From positions 1 through 23,426 of the forward strand of contig JAFVAA010000925.1 in NCBI GenBank assembly GCA_017476305.1: a stretch of 23,426 nt of DNA. The letters run 5' to 3'. The notes beneath the pieces were generated by a model. That model worked only from the letters and a program-made list of their open reading frames with translations. It was not told the DNA's origin and did not search any database. A program made the translations under genes and the position numbers. This DNA comes from Lachnospiraceae bacterium (GTDB taxonomy: Bacteria; Bacillota; Clostridia; Lachnospirales; Lachnospiraceae). This document shows, in pieces, positions 17,901 through 23,307 of the stretch; the first letter of the stretch is position 1; every line of letters begins with the position of its first letter.

Positions 17901-18323
17901 TATCGCTGCCCAAAAGGAAGAACATCATGCAGATCTGACCGGAAAGCGTATTCTTCTGGCAGAAGATGTTTTCATCAATGTGGAAGTGATGAAAGAAATA
18001 TTAGGAATGAAGGGGATGGAGGTAGATACAGCGGAGAATGGTAAAATTGCCGTAGAATTATTTTCCGAACATACGGAAAATATTATGATGCGATACTCAT
18101 GGATATGCGGATGCCGGTTATGGGCGGTGCGGATGCGACCTCTGCTATACGCTCTATAGAGCGGGAGGATGCAAGGAATATCCCGATCATCGCACTTACA
18201 GGAGATGCGTTCAATGAAGATATGAAACAGTATATGGAGGCGGGATTGAATGATTATCTGACAAAACCTGTCGATCCGGATAAACTCTATGAAACATTAG
18301 AAAAGTGGATCCGTGATGAGTAG
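14977..18323 (+). pseudogene. APC-type permease fused to a hybrid histidine kinase (HK5), frameshifted in the last receiver
   Basis: Opens with GTG 14977 after GAGGGGGGA (14962-14970). Residues ~20-495 form a multi-helix APC-superfamily amino-acid transporter: GWGSFVMPG (34-42, the broken first helix), GFESVSN, and the loop RLLYTMAEDNILPKWFG from Arg338. An external loop (~496-550) and one more membrane helix (~552-572) lead to HisKA with His601 in SHDIRTPMN, an ATPase (DSGIGM, GTGLGM), REC1 with Asp902 in LMDIQMP, and REC2 from ~991. The first frame ends at 18159 in unrelated sequence; the rest of REC2, including its LMDMRMP aspartate (18102-18104), continues in the -1 frame to 18323. One base is missing near 18078-18083 relative to the ENYYDAILMD pattern of HK2 and HK3. 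The permease may serve as the ligand detector, as the SLC5 domain does in CbrA. The kinase, ATPase and first receiver remain intact. Confidence 0.85.
18076..18086 (+). other. Frameshift site in the HK5 terminal receiver
   Basis: The first frame reads GAA AAT ATT ATG; the paralogues predict GAA AAT TAT TAT GAT. Loss of a single T (or A) restores the frame. No canonical slippery heptamer is present here (G GAA AAT does not fit X XXY YYZ), so programmed frameshifting is unlikely. A genuine deletion or a sequencing error is more plausible. Confidence 0.7.
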
Positions 18324-18363
18324 GCTGTTAAAAAAGAAAAAGTCGTGGAAAGTTCGTTTTTTA

Positions 18364-18392
18364 TTGCTTTATGTGTCATAACGTGATATACT
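18364..18392 (+). promoter_or_regulatory. Sigma-A promoter of the HTH/transglutaminase/WYL unit
   Basis: TTGCTT (18364-18369), a 17-base spacer and TATACT (18387-18392). The start point would be near 18399, immediately upstream of the palindrome at 18404-18418. Confidence 0.65.
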
Positions 18393-18403
18393 TAATATAG
18401 AAA

Positions 18404-18418
18404 TACTCCAATGGAGTA
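18404..18418. promoter_or_regulatory. Perfect palindromic operator TACTCCA-A-TGGAGTA
   Basis: Seven-base arms are perfectly inverted around one A. It lies just after the predicted transcription start and before the AAGGAG (18423-18428) of the HTH gene, so a bound protein would block elongation or initiation. The small HTH protein encoded next is the obvious candidate binder (inferred from position). Confidence 0.65.
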
Positions 18419-18433
18419 CAAAAAGGAGCAGTT

Positions 18434-18649
18434 ATGACACATAATGAATTATTAAAATTAGCAAGAAAGAAGTCTGGAATGTCACAGTCAGAGTTTGCAG
18501 GATATTTTCAAATGCCGAAGAAAACCTTGCAGCATTGGGAATTAAGCGAGCGGAAAGTACCGGATTATCTTCTTCGGCTGATGCTCTACAAGCTTGAAAT
18601 GGAGGGGCTTGTGAGCGGGTTGCAGGAGATGATGGATCAGGAGGATTGA
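18434..18649 (+). CDS. Small XRE/HTH DNA-binding protein
   Basis: A 71-residue protein, essentially one helix-turn-helix domain: LARKKSGMSQSEFAGYF forms the first helix and turn, MPKKTLQHWELSERKVP the recognition helix region, followed by a Leu-rich helix and an acidic tail. This layout is that of short Cro/CI-like or antitoxin-like regulators of Clostridia. No toxin-like partner is recognisable next to it. The ATG at 18434 has AAGGAG six bases upstream, behind a clear promoter and palindromic operator, so negative autoregulation is likely. The next gene begins 36 bases downstream. Confidence 0.85.
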   Translation: MTHNELLKLARKKSGMSQSEFAGYFQMPKKTLQHWELSERKVPDYLLRLMLYKLEMEGLVSGLQEMMDQED

Positions 18650-18685
18650 CATCATACAGGCATGAAAGAGAGGGGGCTGGTCACG

Positions 18686-19759
18686 ATGAAGAAAACGGGT
18701 TGGATATTTGTAGTCATGGTGCTTTTTCTGGCACTTCTGCCAACAGGAAATGCAGAGGCAAAGACACAAAAATGTAAATTATCGGCTACCAAAAAGACAA
18801 TGATTGTCGGGAAAAAGAGCACGATACGGCTGAAAAAGGCGGGAAAAGTCAAATGGAAGTCAGATAAAAAAGCAGTCGTTGATGTAAAGAAGAAAGCCGG
18901 GGGAAAAGCGGTTCTTTATGCAAAGAAAAAGGGAAAGGCGACCGTGACGGCGGTATATAAAGGGAAGAAATACCGATGTAGAGTGACAGTAAAGGCAAAA
19001 AAGAAACAATCAAAGGCAGATGAAAGCAGTTCTGCGCAGGCAGACAAGCCGGTCCTCAATGCAAAAGAAATTTCCCTTTATTACCGGTCAGATACATATA
19101 GTGACATTCTCCCGGCAGATTCTTCCCACCAGAACACGTTCCGTTTCCGGGTTTCCGGCACGAAAAAGGAAGTGAAGAAGTGGGAGCTTTTGGGAGAGGA
19201 TGTCTGGTGCTTTACGATCACGCAGTACGGCAAGGTCACGATGCTTTATGGAAAGATCTATGGGGAGCCGGATGCAGTGGTCACGGTAAAGGCTACCCTC
19301 ACAGACGGGAAAGTCCTCACGGCTGAGATAAAGGGTTACAATGAAACGAATCTTTATTTAGATACGTTATTTCAAAAGTTTGCAGACGAAAATATCACTT
19401 CCGGCATGACAGAAAAGGAAAAGGCAGACAGGGTAGCGGCATATATCGGGGAAATTTCCAGGTATGACCTATATAACTATGACTGGAGGGAGATATTTTT
19501 ACGGGGCAGGGGTGACTGTATGGCAAGCCGTTATGCAGTGGAGGAACTCTGTCGGTATATCGGGATAAAAGCGCAAGGCTGTGCGAGCAATAAAGAGCAT
19601 GGGAGGACCGTAGTAAAAGCGGATGGAAAATATTACATCTACACGACGGGGTATGATGAACCGGTGCCGAGAAGCTATACAGTCACGGAAACAACTTATG
19701 AGAAGCTGACAGATTCGGCAAAGGAGCTTGGGATCTGGATGGGGTATTTTGACAGATAA
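18686..19759 (+). CDS. Secreted Big_2 / transglutaminase-like protein
   Basis: The start is set at ATG 18686, giving MKKTGWIFVVMV at the front of a signal peptide with GAGAGGGGG upstream; an in-frame ATG at 18662 would add eight residues ahead of the signal. The product is 357 residues. A signal peptide of about 26 residues (cleavage near AEA) is followed by a very lysine-rich Big_2-like Ig domain (about 30-105), a polar linker, a beta-rich middle domain (about 120-225), and a transglutaminase-like C-terminal domain. That domain has Cys278 in RGDCMASRYAVEELC, His305 in KEHGR and Asp324 in GYDEP, a plausible Cys-His-Asp triad. It probably acts at the cell surface on protein or peptidoglycan crosslinks; the substrate is unknown. 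Its stop overlaps an upstream ATG of the WYL frame by one base. Confidence 0.85.
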   Translation: MKKTGWIFVVMVLFLALLPTGNAEAKTQKCKLSATKKTMIVGKKSTIRLKKAGKVKWKSDKKAVVDVKKKAGGKAVLYAKKKGKATVTAVYKGKKYRCRVTVKAKKKQSKADESSSAQADKPVLNAKEISLYYRSDTYSDILPADSSHQNTFRFRVSGTKKEVKKWELLGEDVWCFTITQYGKVTMLYGKIYGEPDAVVTVKATLTDGKVLTAEIKGYNETNLYLDTLFQKFADENITSGMTEKEKADRVAAYIGEISRYDLYNYDWREIFLRGRGDCMASRYAVEELCRYIGIKAQGCASNKEHGRTVVKADGKYYIYTTGYDEPVPRSYTVTETTYEKLTDSAKELGIWMGYFDR

Positions 19760-19797
19760 TGGCTGTCTTCCCATCCGGCAGAAAAAGAGGGCAGGCT

Positions 19798-20793
19798 ATG
19801 AGCAAGGAGGAAAACAAAGGAAGGATATTATTTCTTCTTGACTATTTGAGGAAAGAAACAGACGAACAGCATACACTCTCAACACAGGAGATCATGGATG
19901 CGGTCACGGCGGCGGGCTACTCTGCCAACCGCCGGACAGTCAGGGATGATATTGACGTATTACTGGATATGGGCATTGATGTTATCCAAGCAAAGGCCGG
20001 GCACAGCAATTCCTTTTTTATCGGTGCGAGGGAGTTTGAGCTTGCCGAGATCAAGCTGCTCATAGATGCGGTATCTTCCGCAAGGTTCATCGGTCCCGGA
20101 AGGAGCGGGGAACTGATCCGCAAACTGTCCGGCATGACAAGCAGGCATCAGGCGGAGGGACTGGAGAGACGTGTTTATACGAGCGAGAGGATCAAGGCAG
20201 ACAATCCGGCAGTCTATTATACGGTAGACCAGATTTTCCGGGCGATAGACGAAAACAGGAAAGTAAGTTTTCAGTACATAGAGTTTGATGCAGACAAGAA
20301 AAAGATGCTCCGCAATGGTGGGGAAAGATACATAAACAGTCCGTATGCTTTGGAATGGAATGAGGATTATTACTACTTGATCGGCTACTCAGAGAAAAGG
20401 GGGCGGGTACTGACGTTCCGGGTAGACCGTATCACAAAGCTGCGGATACTGAAAGCGGAACGGATACCGGAGCCGGACGGCTTCTCCGTGGCAGACTTCA
20501 CGAAAAAAGTATTTGAGATGTATGACGGAGAGGAAACAGAGGTCACGCTCCTTTGTGAGAATACAGTAATGAAGTATCTGATCGACCGGTTCGGTGAGGA
20601 CATCAGAACGGAGAGGGCATCTGAAAGCCGGTTCCTGGCTAAAGTATGGGTAAGTGCGAGCCGGACTTTTTACGGGTGGGTATTCGGGTTTGTGGGACAG
20701 ATACGGATCATGGGACCGGAGAACGTCAGGGCAGAGTATGAGGAAATGGCAAGGACGGCTCTGGAATTGACAGCAGGAGGACAAGATATATAA
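19798..20793 (+). CDS. WYL-domain transcriptional regulator
   Basis: The start is set at ATG 19798 (MSKEENKGRILFLLDYL) with AAAGAGGG just upstream; an earlier in-frame ATG at 19759 overlaps the previous stop codon and lacks its own site. The product is 331 residues. A winged HTH_11-type DNA-binding domain spans about 1-65 (STQEIMDAVTAAGYSANRRT, then RDDIDVLLDMGIDV). A WYL domain lies at about 145-225, with the hallmark YALEWNEDYYYLIGYSE and FRVDRIT. A WCX-type C-terminal extension continues to about 325. WYL proteins bind ligands, often nucleotides or nucleic acids, and control stress, defence or mobile-element genes. It is the last gene of the unit starting at 18434, followed by a terminator at 20851-20885. 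Its target is unknown. Confidence 0.9.
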   Translation: MSKEENKGRILFLLDYLRKETDEQHTLSTQEIMDAVTAAGYSANRRTVRDDIDVLLDMGIDVIQAKAGHSNSFFIGAREFELAEIKLLIDAVSSARFIGPGRSGELIRKLSGMTSRHQAEGLERRVYTSERIKADNPAVYYTVDQIFRAIDENRKVSFQYIEFDADKKKMLRNGGERYINSPYALEWNEDYYYLIGYSEKRGRVLTFRVDRITKLRILKAERIPEPDGFSVADFTKKVFEMYDGEETEVTLLCENTVMKYLIDRFGEDIRTERASESRFLAKVWVSASRTFYGWVFGFVGQIRIMGPENVRAEYEEMARTALELTAGGQDI

Positions 20794-20850
20794 GGAACGG
20801 AAAAAGGCATGGATAAAGGGCTTGCAGGGCTTTGAAATACGGGTTAAAAG

Positions 20851-20886
20851 ATTAACTGGTCAAAATTTCGACCAGTTAATTTTTTG
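20851..20886 (+). terminator. Strong intrinsic terminator after the WYL gene
   Basis: A perfect 11-bp stem, ATTAACTGGTC (20851-20861) with GACCAGTTAAT (20870-20880), an 8-base loop and then TTTTT (20881-20885). It separates the WYL unit from the LexA-like unit. Confidence 0.92.
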
Positions 20887-20889
20887 GTC

Positions 20890-20918
20890 TTGCAAAACGC
20901 TTGTTCGGGTGGTATGAT
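20890..20918 (+). promoter_or_regulatory. Sigma-A promoter of the LexA-like gene
   Basis: TTGCAA (20890-20895), a 17-base spacer and TATGAT (20913-20918), with a start point near 20925. The spacing is ideal and the operator lies just downstream. Confidence 0.75.
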
Positions 20919-20931
20919 GTACTTGTCTAAA

Positions 20932-20947
20932 AGAAACGAATGTTTCT
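20932..20947. promoter_or_regulatory. LexA-like operator AGAAAC-N4-GTTTCT
   Basis: A perfect inverted repeat with six-base arms and a GAAT spacer, close to the transcription start. The geometry resembles the Gram-positive LexA (DinR) box GAAC-N4-GTTC but with an extra A (GAAAC). Autorepression by the following S24-type repressor is the natural reading. Confidence 0.65.
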
Positions 20948-20972
20948 GATAGGTAGAAAGGGAGTGTGATTT

Positions 20973-21587
20973 ATGAGGCACAAATCGAAAAAGCTGATGG
21001 ATTCCATAGTAGCCTATGTGGACTCTTATCATGGGAAGAACGGGTGCTTTCCGTCCACAAGTGAGATCGCCACATCGCTTGGGGTAGTGAAAAGCACGGT
21101 CTATAAATATCTTGTCGCTATGGACGAGGACGGTGTGGTCATCTATGACGGCAGGAGGATATTGACGGATTCCATCAGGCAGAAGCAGGACGGAATGAAG
21201 ATGGTGGATATGAGGGTGCTTGGGGGCATTGCCTGCGGCACTCCGCAGGCGGAACATGAGTACACCGAGGACACCATACCGCTGCCGGCTGCTTATTTTG
21301 GAAAAGGGGATTTTTTCATTCTCCGTGCAAAGGGCGATTCCATGACCGGCGCCGGGATAGATTCCGGCGATCTTGTCGTGATCCGCAGGCAGGAATACGC
21401 AGAGGAAGGTCAGATCATTGCCGCTTTAGCGGGGGAGGAAAAAGAAAGCACGTTGAAACGGTTTTTTCTGGATAAGGAGAATAAAAGAGTACGGCTGCAC
21501 CCGGAAAATCCTACGATGGAGGACATCTATACAAAGGACTGTATCATTCAGGGCGTGGCTGTCCATGTGGTTAAAAAGCTGGAATAA
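20973..21587 (+). CDS. LexA-like S24 repressor
   Basis: A 204-residue protein. The N-terminal winged HTH (about 1-65, with TSEIATSLGVVKSTVYKYL) matches the LexA DNA-binding fold. The C-terminal S24 self-cleaving peptidase domain has Ser123 in AKGDSMTGAGI and Lys162 in ESTLKRFF, the catalytic Ser-Lys pair. The cleavage region reads LGGIACGTPQ, giving Cys88-Gly89 where classical LexA has Ala-Gly; UmuD is known to cut at Cys-Gly, so activity is plausible. It should repress its own promoter at 20932-20947 and be inactivated by RecA filaments after DNA damage. It could be the host LexA or, more likely given the neighbouring zinc-ribbon and sigma-like genes, an element-borne repressor coupling mobilisation to SOS. 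The ribosome binding site is AAAGGGAG about eight bases upstream. Confidence 0.88.
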   Translation: MRHKSKKLMDSIVAYVDSYHGKNGCFPSTSEIATSLGVVKSTVYKYLVAMDEDGVVIYDGRRILTDSIRQKQDGMKMVDMRVLGGIACGTPQAEHEYTEDTIPLPAAYFGKGDFFILRAKGDSMTGAGIDSGDLVVIRRQEYAEEGQIIAALAGEEKESTLKRFFLDKENKRVRLHPENPTMEDIYTKDCIIQGVAVHVVKKLE

Positions 21588-21634
21588 AAAAGAACCGGTT
21601 GGGGAAAGGAATCGGTCAGAAGGAGGTTTTTAGC

Positions 21635-21904
21635 GTGGCAGAAACAGCGAACACATATTATGTGACCTGTCCGATATGCAGGAACGAATTATTTAAGACG
21701 ACATTTACGAGTATGGAGATGGTCTGTCCAAAGTGCCATAATGACCTGTCGATCTATGTGGTCGGCGAGGCGGTGCTTGTGACAAAGAAGAAATCACACA
21801 GCCTGTTCGATCAGGCAGTCAGGAAAAGGCTGATGGCATATCAGCAGGTGTTTTTACAGAAAGAAACAGAGCAGACAGAACTATTGGAAAAAATTGATTT
21901 ATGA
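21635..21904 (+). CDS. Small zinc-ribbon protein
   Basis: The start is set at GTG 21635 because AAGGAGG (21620-21626) lies eight bases before it; a TTG at 21599 in the same frame has no site. The product is 89 residues. A zinc-ribbon has two CPxC knuckles, VTCPICRNELF (near residues 11-14) and MVCPKCHNDL (near 32-35), followed by a beta strand and a charged C-terminal helix rich in Gln and Glu. The helix segment SLFDQAVRKRLMAYQQV suggests a protein-protein contact surface. It begins 47 bases after the LexA-like stop and is probably co-transcribed with it. Function is unknown; small zinc ribbons are frequent in the regulatory ends of conjugative elements. Confidence 0.75.
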   Translation: MAETANTYYVTCPICRNELFKTTFTSMEMVCPKCHNDLSIYVVGEAVLVTKKKSHSLFDQAVRKRLMAYQQVFLQKETEQTELLEKIDL

Positions 21905-21928
21905 GATACCGGGCTTTGCCGGATGTTA

Positions 21929-22012
21929 GAGGCTCTGCCTGCCCGTATGTAACCGCTGGCGGTCATGGCGACCAAGAGTGGAGCATACAGCAGGGGCAGG
22001 CGGACAAGCCTC
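21929..22012 (+). ncRNA. Candidate structured RNA (or DNA cruciform) element
   Basis: Long complementary pairing encloses the segment: GAGGC (21929-21933) with GCCTC (22008-22012); GCCTGCCC (21937-21944) with GGGCAGGC (21994-22001); and, continuing, GTATG (21945-21949) with CATAC (21984-21988), leaving a five-base bulge. Inside is GGTC (21961-21964) / GACC (21970-21973). An interrupted helix of 18 base pairs is unlikely by chance. It lies in a gene-free stretch after the zinc-ribbon gene. I do not recognise the family. It might be an RNA or a single-strand DNA structure of a mobile element. Confidence 0.45.
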
Positions 22013-22033
22013 TTTGACAATTTCATAGAATGA
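21965..22033 (+). CDS. Possible 22-residue small peptide
   Basis: ATG 21965 opens a short frame starting MATKSGAYSRGRR and ending LFDNFIE at TGA 22031-22033. It is in the same frame as the zinc-ribbon gene and has a basic then acidic composition like a real peptide. There is no good ribosome binding site (GCGG only), and it overlaps the 3' half of the structured segment, so it could equally be chance. If translated it might act as a leader peptide. Confidence 0.25.
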   Translation: MATKSGAYSRGRRTSLFDNFIE

Positions 22034-22265
22034 GGCGACCGGTCACAAGCGGCGAGGGGACCAGGAGAGTTTCGAGGCAAGCACCGGGAGCCAAGAGTTT
22101 GAGTGCGGCATATTCTTCGGCAGCAGGGGGAAATGATCCCGCTCAGGATCGTTTGGATTTTGAGTTGTTGTAAAGATGCCGTCCCACGACTGGATTTGAC
22201 CGTCATCACTGTCCACACACGGAAGGCAGGAGCTTTTCGGTGGAGGATATATGCTGCATCATCAG
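22034..22265 (+). other. Gene-free stretch between structured elements
   Basis: No reading frame here has a good start site and protein-like composition. Small pairings occur: the palindrome GACCGGTC at 22037-22044, and GGTC (22041-22044) with GACC (22059-22062). It may be part of one large non-coding transcript reaching from about 21910 to the T run at 22394-22400. Confidence 0.35.
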
Positions 22266-22400
22266 GAGCCGGGCAAAACGAAAGCAGTTTTACCTCACAG
22301 GTAAAGGAAGAATGGAGAATATCCCGATGGGGATTCCGTTTCATTTCCTTTTATCTGTACGGGTATTATTTGCGTATCCGTTTTGCCCGGCTCTTTTTTT
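22266..22400 (+). terminator. Large structured terminator-like element
   Basis: A perfect 15-bp basal stem, GAGCCGGGCAAAACG (22266-22280) with CGTTTTGCCCGGCTC (22379-22393), is followed by seven T (22394-22400). The 98-base interior holds two hairpins: TTTACCT (22289-22295) / AGGTAAA (22299-22305) and ATCCC (22321-22325) with GGGAT (22330-22334). The architecture suggests the 3' end of a structured non-coding RNA rather than a plain terminator. Confidence 0.65.
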
Positions 22401-22470
22401 GTGCAAAAATACTGGTGGTATCTGTCAATTATGATGCCGGTCACAGGCGGAACAATCGAATAAACGGTGG

Positions 22471-22530
22471 AAAGGCTGCTTTCGTTTTGCAGGCTCCGGA
22501 AAGGAGTCTGTATGCGTGAGCAGCCTTTTT
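22471..22530 (+). terminator. Second nested-hairpin terminator or attenuator before the sigma-like gene
   Basis: AAAGGCTGCT (22471-22480) pairs with AGCAGCCTTT (22519-22528) and leads into a T run ending at 22530. Nested within is CAGGCTCC (22490-22497) / GGAGTCTG (22503-22510) around a GGAAA loop. It lies 70 bases before the sigma-like start, so it could attenuate that gene. Confidence 0.6.
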
Positions 22531-22599
22531 ACAGGTGCCGATCTCCATGAGCTTCTGATTTTGAAACTTATCAATTTTCAAGATCAGGAGGAAAAAATC

Positions 22600-23082
22600 A
22601 TGGAGTTTAATGTGGCAAAGGAAAGACTGAAATTTTTTGCGGAGCAGGACAAGCTGGCAAGGGAGTATAGAAAAGCCGGCATGACAGAGGAACAGATCAA
22701 AGTGATGTTTGATTATGACTATGAAGCGTTCAAGAAAGAGAGGGTTTTCTGTGAACACAATATCCCGCTCACTCAGAAAGGATTCGGTGGGAAGGATACC
22801 CAGATGGATGAATCCGATATGGTGTATTTGAATATGGAGAAATTTGTGGCAAAGACAGATACATACAATCCGGCTGACAGATACGGATGGGTTGAGAAAG
22901 TTGAAAATCCAAAATTGTATGAGGCATTGAAAAGCCTCTCGGAAAAAGAAGTTGAGCTTTTGGCACTTCATTTCATAGAGGGCTATACACAGACAGAAAT
23001 AGCGAAAATTCGGGGAGTTTCGCAACAATCATTGGCCAAGAAAATCCGTAAGCTGAAAAATTTTTTGAAAAAATTTTCATAG
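22600..23082 (+). CDS. Sigma-70 region-4 type protein of mobile-element origin
   Basis: The start is set at ATG 22600 with AGGAGG at 22586-22591; an earlier GTG at 22516 in the same frame falls within the terminator hairpin. The product is 160 residues. An acidic, helical N-terminal part (about 1-105) contains no recognisable region-2 motif. The C-terminal ~50 residues form a sigma-70 region-4 HTH: LSEKEVELLALHFIEGYT then QTEIAKIRGVSQQSLAKKI. Proteins with only this domain are common in Tn916/Tn1549-type and related conjugative elements, where they sit among regulatory genes near the integration module. They may guide RNA polymerase or act as plain DNA-binding regulators. No partner anti-sigma factor is seen. 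It ends in a Lys/Phe-rich tail (LKNFLKKFS). Confidence 0.85.
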   Translation: MEFNVAKERLKFFAEQDKLAREYRKAGMTEEQIKVMFDYDYEAFKKERVFCEHNIPLTQKGFGGKDTQMDESDMVYLNMEKFVAKTDTYNPADRYGWVEKVENPKLYEALKSLSEKEVELLALHFIEGYTQTEIAKIRGVSQQSLAKKIRKLKNFLKKFS

Positions 23083-23307
23083 GGGGTTGTAATTTGGCCT
23101 CTCCCGGCGTCTATGCAATGGAAAGGGATAAAACTTTTCCGTGACAACTGAATAGGACACGCATATCCCGCGATTTTCCGTTTCGCCGTTTCTTCTGCCG
23201 GATTTCTGGAGAGAAAGAGGGCAGGGGAGGCGGTGGCTGGATCCCATTTCGTGCGATGACGCTTCTGCAAGATTCATCTTGTTGTCTGTGAAGGAGCTGA
23301 GCAGAGG
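23083..23307 (+). other. Gene-free stretch after the sigma-like gene
   Basis: No convincing gene on either strand. It opens with GGGGTTGTAATTTGG directly after the stop codon and holds a weak hairpin, GGAAA / TTTCC, around 23119-23142. An AAGGAG at 23291-23296 may serve the frame that follows. Confidence 0.35.

Noticed and set aside
18073..18086. Programmed -1 ribosomal frameshift in HK5
   Set aside because: The direction fits, but G GAA AAT is not a slippery heptamer and no clear downstream stimulatory structure was seen. A lost base is simpler.
18099..18323. A separate 74-residue receiver protein starting at ATG 18099
   Set aside because: It starts at the aspartate strand, in the middle of a receiver fold, and has no ribosome binding site. 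It is the displaced 3' end of HK5.
18324..18363. Intrinsic terminator directly after HK5
   Set aside because: A- and T-rich runs are present but no stem with real GC pairing could be drawn.
21841..22344. Reverse-strand 167-residue frame across the structured region
   Set aside because: Its composition is rich in Cys, Ser and Arg without domain-like pattern, it overlaps the end of the zinc-ribbon gene, and no start signal is visible.
22312..22434. A 40-residue hydrophobic peptide starting MENIPMGIPF
   Set aside because: It lies within the arms of the long terminator-like stem, so its sequence is set by pairing. The AAAGGA is also too close to the ATG.
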